NCBI GenBank assembly: GCA_017453365.1
Contig: JAFTKH010000034.1
Coordinates: forward strand, 1-45,196
Reading direction: 5' to 3'
Length of the DNA stretch: 45,196 bases
From: Clostridia bacterium
Lineage (GTDB): Bacteria; Bacillota; Clostridia; Oscillospirales; CAG-272
Every line of letters starts with the position of its first letter. Position 1 is the stretch's first letter. Shown here piece by piece: positions 19,275-27,571 of the stretch. A model generated the notes under the pieces. The model was not told the origin of the DNA. It was given only the letters and a program-made list of their open reading frames with translations, and made no database searches. A program made the position numbers and the translations under genes.

Positions 19275-20882
19275 TTACTCGTTTCTGCTGAATTCGGAGA
19301 GTACAAGCTCGGGGTTATCCTCGAGCACCCACTTTATACTCCATTCGCTGGTGAAGATAAGAAGGTTCTTTCCTCTGAAGTCCTGCACCCATTTCGTGTC
19401 GTGCGAGAGCTTCAGGGTCTTCGGGTCGATATCCTCGTTCTCAATCCAGCGTATCTGCTGATAAGGAAGGCTCGTACGCCTCATATCGCAGCCGTACTCG
19501 TTTTTCAGCCTGTATTCGAGCACCTCAAACTGCAAGACACCGACAACGCCCACGATAACGCGCTCAAGACCCGAGTTCGGCTCGAAGAATATCTGTATCG
19601 CGCCCTCTTGGGCTATCTGATTCATTCCCTTCGCGAACTGCTTACGCTTCATAGAGTCGACCTGCTCGACCATAGCGAAATGCTCGGGTGCGAAGGTAGG
19701 TATGCCCTCGAAGCGCACGCGTGAGCCGCGCTCACACACGGTGTCTCCTATCGAGAAGATGCCGGGGTCAAAGACGCCTATTATATCGCCCGCATAAGCC
19801 TCGTCTATGACCTCGCGCTCCGCAGCCATCATCTGCTGGGGCTGAGAGAGCCTGAAGGACTTATCCCCCTGCACGTGGTAATAATCGCGGCCACGCTCGA
19901 ACTTACCCGAGCAAATTCTCATAAAGGCTATTCTGTCCCTATGCGCCTTATTCATATTCGCCTGTATTTTGAAGACGAAGGCGGAGAAGCCCTCATCAAA
20001 GGGGTCGACAGTAGCACCCTCTGCACGCCTGGGAAGCGGAGAGGTAGTCATTTTGAGGAAATGCGTAAGGAAGGGCTCTATTCCGAAGTTATTGAGAGCA
20101 GAGCCGAAGAACACGGGTGAGAGCTTACCGTGCCTTACCGCCTCTAGGTCAAAGTCGAACGAGGCACCGTCAAGCAGCTCCACCTGCTCTACAAGCTCCT
20201 CTCGCATACTCTCACCTATAAGGCCGTCGAGCGTATCCGTATCCGTGATATCGCATTTTATACCGTGAATAAGCTCCCTCCCCCTATGAGAGTCGTCAAA
20301 GGACAAAATCTGTCTTTCATCCCTATCGTACACTCCGCGGAATTTCGCCCCGCAGCCGATAGGCCAGTTCATAGGATAGGTTCCTATACCGAACTCTCGC
20401 TCGAGCTCGTCGAGAAGGTCGAAGGGGTCCTTCGCCTCTCTGTCCATTTTATTGATAAAGGTGAAAATCGGGATATCGCGCATAGCGCAAACCTTAAAGA
20501 GCTTCCTCGTCTGCGGCTCGATACCCTTCGCGGCGTCGATAACCATAACCGCACTGTCCGCCGCCATGAGCGTGCGATAGGTGTCCTCGGAGAAATCCTG
20601 GTGACCCGGGGTATCAAGGATATTTATACAGTAACCGTCGTACTCGAACTGCAAAACCGACGAGGTTATGGAAATACCTCTCTTTTTCTCGAGGTCCATC
20701 CAGTCGGACACTGCGTGCTTATCCGACTGCTTACCCTTTACCGAGCCTGCTGACTGTATAGCGCCGCCGTAAAGCAGAAACTTTTCAGTAAGCGTGGTTT
20801 TACCCGCGTCGGGGTGCGATATTATGGCGAAGGTACGCCGTCTTTCTATTTCTTTTTTGTTTTCCGTTGAAATTTCGGGCAT
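19275..20882 (-). CDS. prfC: Peptide chain release factor 3
   Basis: Class II release-factor GTPase that removes RF1/RF2 from the ribosome after peptide release. 535 aa, the usual length. G1 is HPDAGKTT (23-30). The switch 2 motif DTPGHQDF is at 90-97 and G4 NKMD at 144-147. The RF3-type insertion SAGSVKGKQSDKHAVSDWM (44-62) and the C-terminal LQFEVLEYRLKNEYG segment separate it from EF-G and LepA. It lies 40 bp after the O-antigen-ligase-type gene, with AAGGA before its ATG, and 5 bp before trmB. Confidence 0.97.
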   Translation of the reverse strand: MPEISTENKKEIERRRTFAIISHPDAGKTTLTEKFLLYGGAIQSAGSVKGKQSDKHAVSDWMDLEKKRGISITSSVLQFEYDGYCINILDTPGHQDFSEDTYRTLMAADSAVMVIDAAKGIEPQTRKLFKVCAMRDIPIFTFINKMDREAKDPFDLLDELEREFGIGTYPMNWPIGCGAKFRGVYDRDERQILSFDDSHRGRELIHGIKCDITDTDTLDGLIGESMREELVEQVELLDGASFDFDLEAVRHGKLSPVFFGSALNNFGIEPFLTHFLKMTTSPLPRRAEGATVDPFDEGFSAFVFKIQANMNKAHRDRIAFMRICSGKFERGRDYYHVQGDKSFRLSQPQQMMAAEREVIDEAYAGDIIGVFDPGIFSIGDTVCERGSRVRFEGIPTFAPEHFAMVEQVDSMKRKQFAKGMNQIAQEGAIQIFFEPNSGLERVIVGVVGVLQFEVLEYRLKNEYGCDMRRTSLPYQQIRWIENEDIDPKTLKLSHDTKWVQDFRGKNLLIFTSEWSIKWVLEDNPELVLSEFSRNE

Positions 20883-20922
20883 TTCTCAAAAATCCTTTTC
20901 GCGAAAATAGTGTTGCGTTATA

Positions 20923-22371
20923 TCAAAGAGCCGTAGTCGGCTCGTAGGGCTCCTCCGGCGGTGACGGCGGCACCGCCTCCTCTTCTGCGCTCCTACGCTC
21001 GCCGTCGTAAACAGTGAAGACGACTGCAAGCGCTACGGTGTAGTGGAGCGTCGGCAGAAAGTAGAATATAAAGTTATCCAGCATACTCTCGGCTAAAAGC
21101 ACGAGCACGGACATTCCGATAAAGCTCTTCGAGGCCGAGGGTCGGCGCACGAACGGTACTGCCGTCGCGGCTCTGTAGAAGGCGTAGGACAGCAGTCCGA
21201 AGACACCCATTCCCGACAGCAGCTGAACGACGGTGTTATGCGCCATGGTGGGAAGAAATTCTGCGGTAAAGAAGGTACCGAAATCAAAGCCGAAAAAGCC
21301 GACTCCGAATACGGGCGCAGAAAGGAAATTATCTATTCCCATACTCCAAAGCTCAAATCTTCCGTTGTCGTAGAAGAAGGCCGTAAGCAGCGGATAAAGC
21401 TTATCCCAAAGCAGAACGGCAAGGACCGCGGCGAGGACTGTTCCCGACGAGGTTATTATTCGGAAGGCAAGCCTGTATCTGCCGACAAAGCAGAAGACAC
21501 AGAACGAAGCGAGGACGGAAGCTGCGCCTACGAGAAGCGCGTTTCTCGACTGTGTCATAGCCGTAGCTATGAAGGTAAGAATGCCGAGGGCGAAATAGAT
21601 CCAGCCCTGCCATTTTCCCTCTTCCGTCTTTCGGTAAAAGCCGAGGAAGCACATAGGAATAAGCACGGCGAGGCTCACTCCGGCGGTATTCCATATACCC
21701 CAGCCGAAGAGCACGCTCTCCTTCGTTCCGTCATAGACGGTGGCGTAGCAGGCCGCAACCTCGGCGATAAGCACACAGGCAACTACTGCGGAGCAAAATA
21801 CGAAATAAGAGACCAGCCCGTCGCCGTCCTCACCCCGAAGCCCGAGGTAAAGGAGCATAAAGAGAAAAAGAAAGCAGGCGGACTCACACACGCCGAACAC
21901 GAGGCTCGCGGGTGACCAAGCGCCGGAGAATGCTCCGTTCATAAGAAATCCCAGCGACAGGACGGCGAGGGGGAGAAGGAGCGGTGTCCTCACGCCTACG
22001 CCGCGAAATATTCTGTTTTTCACCGCAAAGTACACTGTCGAGGCGAGAAAAACGAGCACGAGAGCTATGATGACCGCAAGTCGCGGCATAGTAAAAAGAT
22101 AATCTGACACGGCGGGTATTCCGGGCGAATTTTTCACCGACACCTGAAAGACGAAGCTCGCGACAAAGGTGATGAGCGGCCGCGTGCTGGTGCATACGAC
22201 GAGCGAGAGGGAGGCAAGAAGAACATTAACGCTCCCGAGCCACAGCTCGAGCCCGAAGAGGTGCTCCGCCAGCACCAAAAGTCCCGTCACAACGGGATAC
22301 CACCCGCCCATAAAGAAGGCGGAAAGACGCTCCCTTGTAAGATGCTCACCCAACTGTTTAATCAAGCTCAC
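20923..22371 (-). CDS. O-antigen ligase / polysaccharide polymerase family membrane protein
   Basis: 482 aa with about 11-12 hydrophobic helices and a proline-rich cytoplasmic tail. The Wzy_C-type signature is present: TAMTQSRNALLVG near residue 275, a large loop with GRFELWSMGIDNFLSAPVFGVGF, and AHNTVVQLLSGMGVFGLLSY (His near 380). In a Gram-positive setting this family polymerises or ligates lipid-linked repeat units of capsule or other wall glycans outside the membrane. The start is a GTG at 22371 that lies inside the end of the glycosyltransferase gene; AGGAGA sits 9 nt before it, so translation is probably coupled. The link to a priming transferase directly upstream supports a surface-polysaccharide role. 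Confidence 0.85.
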   Translation of the reverse strand: MSLIKQLGEHLTRERLSAFFMGGWYPVVTGLLVLAEHLFGLELWLGSVNVLLASLSLVVCTSTRPLITFVASFVFQVSVKNSPGIPAVSDYLFTMPRLAVIIALVLVFLASTVYFAVKNRIFRGVGVRTPLLLPLAVLSLGFLMNGAFSGAWSPASLVFGVCESACFLFLFMLLYLGLRGEDGDGLVSYFVFCSAVVACVLIAEVAACYATVYDGTKESVLFGWGIWNTAGVSLAVLIPMCFLGFYRKTEEGKWQGWIYFALGILTFIATAMTQSRNALLVGAASVLASFCVFCFVGRYRLAFRIITSSGTVLAAVLAVLLWDKLYPLLTAFFYDNGRFELWSMGIDNFLSAPVFGVGFFGFDFGTFFTAEFLPTMAHNTVVQLLSGMGVFGLLSYAFYRAATAVPFVRRPSASKSFIGMSVLVLLAESMLDNFIFYFLPTLHYTVALAVVFTVYDGERRSAEEEAVPPSPPEEPYEPTTAL

Positions 22372-24958
22372 ACTCTATACTCTCCTTAATCAGCTTGTAG
22401 GTATCGCCGAAGACCTTCTCGTTATCGAAGGCAAGGTATCTCTCATACGCCGCATCGGCATCTGCCGAGAGCTCGCCGTTATAGATGCGCACGACCTTAT
22501 CAACGAACTCGCGTTTCTTGTTATACCCGAACAAAAATCCGGATTTTCCGTCCTCTATGAGGTCGGTATGACCCTTTACCCTCGATGCGAGTATAGTCTT
22601 TTTACACCCGAGGGCCTCAATTATATTGAACGGCATTCCCTCTATCATACTCGCACTGACGTAGAGGTCGCAGGCGCGCATTATGTCACAGGCATCCTCC
22701 CTGTTACCGAGGAAATGCACCGACTCGGACACGTCGACCTCGCGGGCGAGCCTGCGGAGCGAGTCCTCGGCAGGGCCGTCGCCGACGAGCCAGAGGTGCG
22801 CGTCGGGAATTTTTTCCTTAACGTCGTTGAGCGCGGAAATCAAGAATTTCTGATTTTTTCTCGCGGAAAGCTCACCGACGAAGGCCATAACGAACTTGTC
22901 CTGGCAGAGCGTTTCACGCCTTAAAGCCTCGGGGCGGGTCATCGGCTCTCTTACCGACGCGCCCATACCGCGCGAGACGTATATCTTACCGAGGGCGAGC
23001 TTATGCTTTGTGGCAATTATTCTGTCGTCCTCGTTCATTACTATGATATTATCCGTCTTCTTCGCTACGAGCTTCTCGACTGCGAGAAGAAGCAGGCTCT
23101 TTATCAGCTTCGTGTTTTTCGAGAACAGATAACCGTGAACTATGTTAACGACACGGGGTCTGTCCTTTTTCGGAAGGGCGAAGCGTATGTGGAAGGCCGC
23201 AAGCGAGGTGTTCAGAACGAGCGTATCAAAGCTCTCCTTCGCCAGTATCTTCCGTATCTCCGCACGGCAGGCGGTATTCGAGGAGGAGAACATTTTCTTC
23301 TCAAAGGGAATATTGAAATCGGCGCCCTCTCCCCTCGCCATTATCTTCACCTCATAGCCGTCGCGGCGGAGATTTTCGATATATTTCAAGTGGAAATTGT
23401 TTATATGAGACATTGTAGAGGCGGCGTAGAGTATCTTTCCCTTCGCCTCCTTCGGCGCGTCGCTCTGCTCCTGCTCCGGTGCTATATCCGCCGCGAGCTT
23501 CTCCGCTACGATATCGGTGTTCGCACTTTCGGTCATTTCCTCTTCCTCCTTCTTCTCTTCGGCGTATTTTTCGGATTTGTTTATCGCCTTAAACGGAGTT
23601 TTTAAAAGTATTCCTATGTCCATTCCCAGCGACCAGTTCTCGATGTACTCGATATCCTCGTGTATTCTGTCCTCGACAGAGGTGTCGCCGCGCAGACCCT
23701 TCACCTGTGCAAGTCCCGTCATACCGGGCTTAACGTAGTGCTTGACCATATATAGGGGAATTATATCCCTGAAATACTCGACGAAATGCGGAACCTCGGG
23801 GCGCGGGCCGACGAGCGACATATCGCCGACGAGGACGTTAAAGAGCTGGGGCAGCTCGTCTATCGAGGTTTTTCTTATAAAATTACCGAAGCGGGTCTTA
23901 CGTCCGTCCTCGTCCGTCGTCCACGCGGTTTGTGAATCGACGTTAACCTTCATCGAACGGAATTTCAGCATAGTGAAGGTCTTCCCCAGCTTGCCTACTC
24001 TCTCCTGTTTAAAAAGGACTGGGCCCGGCGACGAGAGATACACTCCTATCGCTGCGGCGAGCATAACGGGAGAGGTGAGTATTATCAGAACAAGCGAGCC
24101 GATTATATCAACCGCGCGCTTCACTGCGGCGTTGAATTTATCGTCAAGGGGAGTAGAATGTATGTTTATGACAGGAATTGAGCCGACGGGCTCTATCTGC
24201 CGCGCATTTTTGAAAAATCCGTATATAACGGGAAGGAAATACACCTTAATACATCTGTCGTCACAAAGGTTTACAAGCTTGATAAGGTGGCGTTTATCGT
24301 ACGCGTCAATAGCGAAGACGACGTCCGTCGGGCGCTTCTCGTCGAGAATTTTCGCAAGGTCCTTAAAGCCGCCGAGCTTATCGCAGCCGACGCCGTGATG
24401 TATCTTGTCTCCTACGTAGCCTATTATCATCATTCCGTACTGCGGATTTTTCGACACCTGCTTCACAAAATCCTGCACCGTGGCGGTATTGTCGCCGACG
24501 AGAATTACCTTACGCAGGTTGTAGTTACGCTTACCGAAGAAGGCGGAAAGGCGACGTGCCATTCTGCGCTTAAAGGTCAGGACGGCAGTGCTTATTATCG
24601 CGGAGACGATTACCCAGATAAAGGCGAACTCCTGCCGCTCCTCGCTATAGATGAGGATCGCCGCACACTCAACGAGGAGATAATAGAAGATATTAACACG
24701 CACGATACGCCAGCCGCTCTGCATAGCTCTGACATACGGCTGGTTCGAGTACATATTGAAAATCATAAACACGAAGGACTGTAGCATTATCACGACGAAG
24801 ATAGCAAACATAGTCCTCGGCGACTCGAGCACCATAGTACCGGGGTCGTGAAAGAGTATTGCGAACATATACGCCATAACAATGGACGCGAGATTCAAGA
24901 ATATGTCAAGACCGTTTTCCAGCGTGGCAAAAAGATTTCTGTTTCTCGAGCTATTCAT
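22358..24958 (-). CDS. Fused polyprenyl sugar-phosphate transferase and GT4 glycosyltransferase
   Basis: 866 aa. Residues 1-474 are a complete priming enzyme of the WcaJ/WbaP class, which starts a lipid-linked glycan. It has five or so membrane helices with a nucleotide-binding-type domain (RKVILVGDNTATV), then the catalytic half with KFRSMK, DELPQLFNVL, MSLVGPRPE and KPGMTGLAQVKG. An acidic/basic linker leads into residues 475-866, a full-length GT4 enzyme (ILYAASTMSHI, GELSARKNQKFLI, SMIEGMPFNIIEALGCKK with the family EX7E-like motif). The start at 24958 has AGAGAGGAC upstream; a longer in-frame version from 25036 would begin inside the promoter. A good ribosome site lies exactly before Met475, so the two halves look like a recent fusion. 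Confidence 0.9.
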   Translation of the reverse strand: MNSSRNRNLFATLENGLDIFLNLASIVMAYMFAILFHDPGTMVLESPRTMFAIFVVIMLQSFVFMIFNMYSNQPYVRAMQSGWRIVRVNIFYYLLVECAAILIYSEERQEFAFIWVIVSAIISTAVLTFKRRMARRLSAFFGKRNYNLRKVILVGDNTATVQDFVKQVSKNPQYGMMIIGYVGDKIHHGVGCDKLGGFKDLAKILDEKRPTDVVFAIDAYDKRHLIKLVNLCDDRCIKVYFLPVIYGFFKNARQIEPVGSIPVINIHSTPLDDKFNAAVKRAVDIIGSLVLIILTSPVMLAAAIGVYLSSPGPVLFKQERVGKLGKTFTMLKFRSMKVNVDSQTAWTTDEDGRKTRFGNFIRKTSIDELPQLFNVLVGDMSLVGPRPEVPHFVEYFRDIIPLYMVKHYVKPGMTGLAQVKGLRGDTSVEDRIHEDIEYIENWSLGMDIGILLKTPFKAINKSEKYAEEKKEEEEMTESANTDIVAEKLAADIAPEQEQSDAPKEAKGKILYAASTMSHINNFHLKYIENLRRDGYEVKIMARGEGADFNIPFEKKMFSSSNTACRAEIRKILAKESFDTLVLNTSLAAFHIRFALPKKDRPRVVNIVHGYLFSKNTKLIKSLLLLAVEKLVAKKTDNIIVMNEDDRIIATKHKLALGKIYVSRGMGASVREPMTRPEALRRETLCQDKFVMAFVGELSARKNQKFLISALNDVKEKIPDAHLWLVGDGPAEDSLRRLAREVDVSESVHFLGNREDACDIMRACDLYVSASMIEGMPFNIIEALGCKKTILASRVKGHTDLIEDGKSGFLFGYNKKREFVDKVVRIYNGELSADADAAYERYLAFDNEKVFGDTYKLIKESIECELD
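23534..23551 (-). promoter_or_regulatory. Internal ribosome site before the GT4 half
   Basis: On the minus strand AAGGAGG (23551-23545) lies 8 nt before an in-frame ATG (23536-23534, Met475 of the fused protein). Spacing is ideal, and it sits precisely at the domain junction. It would allow a separate 392-aa GT4 protein ending at 22358. Confidence 0.6.
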
Positions 24959-25026
24959 GCTTTGTCCTCTCTTTTTTGGTTCGTGATAAAGCGCGCGAGC
25001 GCTATTTATTATACGCGTTAAATAAT

Positions 25027-25055
25027 ATAATATCACTAAAGTCGCATTTTGTCAA
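25027..25055 (-). promoter_or_regulatory. SigA promoter of the glycan/prfC/radC unit
   Basis: TTGACA (25055-25050), 17-nt spacer, TATTAT (25032-25027) on the minus strand. Transcription would start near 25019, leaving a leader of about 60 nt before the ATG at 24958. Confidence 0.88.
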
Positions 25056-25673
25056 CATTATCTTTTGAGAGCAGTCGTATAAAACGCCGAGACGTACGGT
25101 AAAAAATCTAAAAAAGAAGCGAAAGAAAACAAAAAAGAAAAGAAAAAAGCGGACAGAGACATAGCACGCTCGCCCTGTTTTAAGCGAAAATGCCCATTAT
25201 TTGACCACTATTATTTACATTTTAGCGCTTTTTCAGCCGTTGTTCACAGCTTATTGGAGTTTAAATGTGTTCTCTGTTTTCACAACTCTCTCATACTCTT
25301 CTCCGCGTATTTTATGGAGAAGCGCTGTGACGAGTCTTATGCTCGTTTTCTTGGTTGGGGCTTTATCGAAAAGAGCGAGAGTATCATATATTCCGACTGT
25401 GACGCATCGCTCAAGCGCGAGACAGACACGGAGATTGAAAAACTCGAGATGCTTGAGGTCGGGCAGAGATATGCGAAAATCACCGACGAACGCGGATACG
25501 GTGCTGTATCTCTTAAGGGCAACGGCACGGCGGCTACGTGAGGCGACTCGAGCCCCGTAAACTTAATAGCTCTCGTGGCGGAGGCCTCTACGTACGCACC
25601 TGCCTCGAGATAATCAAAGAAACGTTCGAGGTAAAATAAATACACCGAAGATGGGGACTTGCAGGACTTGTGC
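25056..25673. other. Spacer with a doubtful small reading frame
   Basis: About 620 bp between two divergent promoters. Left part is A-rich (a Lys-rich reading frame without a start). The right part contains the small frame listed separately. There is no RNA gene or mobile element that I recognise. Confidence 0.6.
25254..25541 (+). CDS. Doubtful small protein or gene remnant
   Basis: A 95-aa frame that could start at TTG 25254, or as 75 aa from ATG 25314; neither has a strong ribosome site in the right place. From residue 20 on, codon and amino-acid use (many Glu, Asp, Lys, Arg) resemble the real genes here, unlike the opposite strand. The segment LGWGFIEKSESIIYSD followed by VGQRYAKITDERGYG weakly recalls the C-terminal end of exonuclease VII large subunits, so this may be a decayed fragment. 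I do not assign a function. An opposite-strand frame (25337-25645) is less likely. Confidence 0.25.
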   Translation: MEFKCVLCFHNSLILFSAYFMEKRCDESYARFLGWGFIEKSESIIYSDCDASLKRETDTEIEKLEMLEVGQRYAKITDERGYGAVSLKGNGTAAT

Positions 25674-25702
25674 TTGACAAGCCCTTTTTCTTCGTGTATA
25701 AT
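25674..25702 (+). promoter_or_regulatory. Consensus SigA promoter of rnc
   Basis: A perfect TTGACA (25674-25679), 17-nt spacer and perfect TATAAT (25697-25702). It gives a leader of about 85 nt. Its strength is notable for an RNase III gene. Confidence 0.93.
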
Positions 25703-25792
25703 TTATTTAGAAATTATTAAATGAGTCGGATACTGCGCCGTTGCCATAAGACGGACTTATGTCAACCGTACAATACCCGACGGGGAGGAATA

Positions 25793-26890
25793 ATGAAGAG
25801 AGAAGAATTTCTCACACTAACGGGTAAGGTCGAGAAGATAATCGGCTACACCTTTGGAAACAAGGCTCTGCTCGTGCAGGCGTTCACGCGTACGAGCTAC
25901 TGTAACGAGCACCGTCTGCGCGGTAAGCCGCCGTTTCAGTCGAACGAGGTGCTCGAGTTTTTCGGTGACGGAGTGCTCTCGCTCGGTATTATAACGACGC
26001 TCCTGAACGACAAGACTAAAAAATACGAGTTCGGCATCTCTACCGAGCTTGGCGAGGGAGATTTCTCGAATATAAAGTCGAAGCTCTCGGATAAGAAAAA
26101 CCTATCCGCGAGCACCTTTGCCCTCGGACTTGAAAAATATCTCATAATGGGAGAGGGTGACGAAAAGCTCGGAATTGAAAACGAGCCGAGCGTTGCAGAG
26201 GACCTTTTCGAGAGTATTATAGGAGCCGTTTATATTGACACGGGTCTCGACATGAAGACGGTTATGAAGGTTATCGCGGGTATGCTCGACACCTCGGCTT
26301 ACACGGCGGGCACATCGCGCGGAAGCGCCAAGGGTGCGCTCCAGGAGTTCTGCGCGGATAAGAAGAGGCGCCTCCCCGCTCCCGAATACAAGACCGTATC
26401 AGAAAGCGGCCCCGACCATAAAAAGGTATACGAAAGAGCCGTTTACATAGGCGGCGAGCTAATAGCGACGGGCAAGGGCAAAAACCTCAAGCTCGCGGAT
26501 GCGGAGTGCGCCGAGGCGGCGCTCAAGCTCCTCACAGAGAAGGAGAGTGTCCACAGAAAAAAACAGAGGGAGAACAAAACGCCGGCAAAAAAGAAAAAGT
26601 CAGAGGCGCCCGAGTCGAAGCAGAAGAAAACTCCGAGCGTAAGCAAAGAAAGGAAGCGTGCATACCCCGACCCGACCGGCAGCTCGCAGAAGCTACGCGA
26701 GCTCTCCGCGAGGGAGAAAAAAACAGCGCCGCTATACCGCGACCTCGGACAGAATGGCTCGAGCGGTGAATACCGCGTTGAGTGCGCCTACTCGGGAATT
26801 ACCGCCATCGGCTGCGGCCGCGACCGCCGCGAGGCACGCGAGCTCTCCTCGTACGAGGTGCTGAACGCTATAAAGAGAATTAAGAAATGA
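25793..26890 (+). CDS. rnc: Ribonuclease III with C-terminal extension and second dsRBD-like domain
   Basis: Double-strand-specific endonuclease for rRNA and mRNA processing. The chosen start (MKREEF) has GGGGAGG 5 nt upstream; an earlier in-frame ATG at 25721 lacks one. The protein is 365 aa, against about 220-240 for most RNase III. Residues 1-155 are the catalytic domain: NEVLEFFGDGVL at 51-62 with Glu52, Glu55 and Asp59, and VAEDLFESIIGA with Asp137 and Glu140, so the metal ligands are intact. A first dsRBD spans about 168-237 (GALQEFC to AALKLL). A Lys/Glu-rich linker follows (238-300). Residues about 307-365 again show dsRBD features: YRVECAYSGITAIGCGRDRREARELSSYEVL. The gene stands alone, away from the usual smc, acpP or ftsY. 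Confidence 0.93.
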   Translation: MKREEFLTLTGKVEKIIGYTFGNKALLVQAFTRTSYCNEHRLRGKPPFQSNEVLEFFGDGVLSLGIITTLLNDKTKKYEFGISTELGEGDFSNIKSKLSDKKNLSASTFALGLEKYLIMGEGDEKLGIENEPSVAEDLFESIIGAVYIDTGLDMKTVMKVIAGMLDTSAYTAGTSRGSAKGALQEFCADKKRRLPAPEYKTVSESGPDHKKVYERAVYIGGELIATGKGKNLKLADAECAEAALKLLTEKESVHRKKQRENKTPAKKKKSEAPESKQKKTPSVSKERKRAYPDPTGSSQKLRELSAREKKTAPLYRDLGQNGSSGEYRVECAYSGITAIGCGRDRREARELSSYEVLNAIKRIKK

Positions 26891-26901
26891 ACTCCTGCGG
26901 C

Positions 26902-26928
26902 AACGGTTGATGCAGTCAAACCGTTTTT
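26902..26928 (+). terminator. rnc terminator
   Basis: A 7-bp stem (AACGGTT with AACCGTT) followed by five T, 12 nt after the rnc stop. The T run leads straight into a short ATTCATT repeat (26928-26940). Confidence 0.8.
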
Positions 26929-26988
26929 CATTATTCATTAGATGGACGATGGATGCCATCTGTCTATATCATTTGTTTTAAATTAGTT

Positions 26989-27045
26989 ATACCCCTGCTA
27001 CTGTTCGAAGAGCTCGAGTCTGTCTTCGGTCGGTATCAGGGGTAT
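26989..27045. other. Nested perfect inverted repeat
   Basis: Outer arms ATACCCCTG (26989-26997) and CAGGGGTAT (27037-27045) pair over 9 bp. Inside them CGAAGA (27006-27011) pairs with TCTTCG (27023-27028). On the plus strand TTTCTT follows, so it could be a second rnc terminator; on the minus strand a TTTACA/TATAAA pair lies upstream, so it could be a small RNA. Confidence 0.55.
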
Positions 27046-27149
27046 TTCTTATAATCTTTGTAAAGACTATTTATACAAAAAATATTCAGTTGTAAATGTT
27101 GTGACGTTTCTGCGTCTGTTATACTGTTCATTTAAATTTTAATATCCTA

Positions 27150-27520
27150 CCTTAAGCTAATCAGTACATTGGCTTACACCTATTCGTCGCGTTCCGTCCC
27201 GGAACTGTTTCGATAGCCCCTTCGGGCTTTTTCCTCTTCCGCGGTACATCACGCAGGTCCCACGCTCCGACATTCTGTATCCCACAGTGTACGGAAAAAT
27301 CAACCTACGCCCACGCCTTTTAATCCTCGGTCGAATGCTTTTTCACTGTATTTTCGAAAAAGCAGCTGCTCATTAATTACCGATACCGGGCGAAAATCTT
27401 ATCATATTCGGTAAAACTTCTATATATACTCACTTTGGGCTTTTGGGTATATCGCCGTATCGGTGCTTCATCAGCACATCGGACCGTCCTCTCTTTCCCG
27501 AGGAGTTCAACCTCGTTAGT
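27150..27520 (-). ncRNA. Candidate structured RNA next to hpf (strand uncertain)
   Basis: Hairpins seen by eye (plus coordinates): 27153-27176 (TAAGCTAAT with ATTGGCTTA), 27191-27205 (GTTCCG/CGGAAC), 27215-27228 (AGCCC/GGGCT), 27275-27287 enclosed by 27244-27248 with 27288-27292, 27463-27477 and 27499-27515. A long-range helix joins 27380-27386 with 27457-27463. The minus strand is purine-rich in the unpaired parts, as in many structured RNAs, but the first hairpin pairs better as plus-strand RNA. The hpf (raiA) gene ends 50 nt away on the minus strand. This makes the raiA RNA motif a possible identity, although known examples usually lie upstream of that gene. It does not match RNase P RNA, tmRNA or SRP RNA. 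Confidence 0.4.
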
Positions 27521-27571
27521 TAATTTCGCTGCGCTAAACGCCACACAGCTCAAATTTGCTTTTCCCTCTCC

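Larger units (their letters stand above)
26891..27571. other. Gene-free, structure-rich spacer between rnc and hpf
   Basis: About 680 bp without a credible reading frame, between two convergent genes. It holds the rnc terminator, a short repeat, a 57-nt nested inverted repeat and a roughly 370-nt stretch with many complementary arms, described separately. Confidence 0.8.

Noticed and set aside
22358..25036. Longer 892-aa start for the fused glycan enzyme
   Set aside because: Its GTG lies inside the promoter, upstream of the expected transcript start; the ATG at 24958 has a good ribosome site.
25337..25645. 102-aa minus-strand frame in the spacer before rnc
   Set aside because: Ser/Pro-rich mirror of the acidic plus-strand frame, GTG start without ribosome site.
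27150..27571. RNase P RNA or tmRNA
   Set aside because: The conserved GAGGAAAGTCC and ACAGAAA blocks of RNase P RNA are missing, and no tRNA-like ends with CCA or tag frame of tmRNA can be found.
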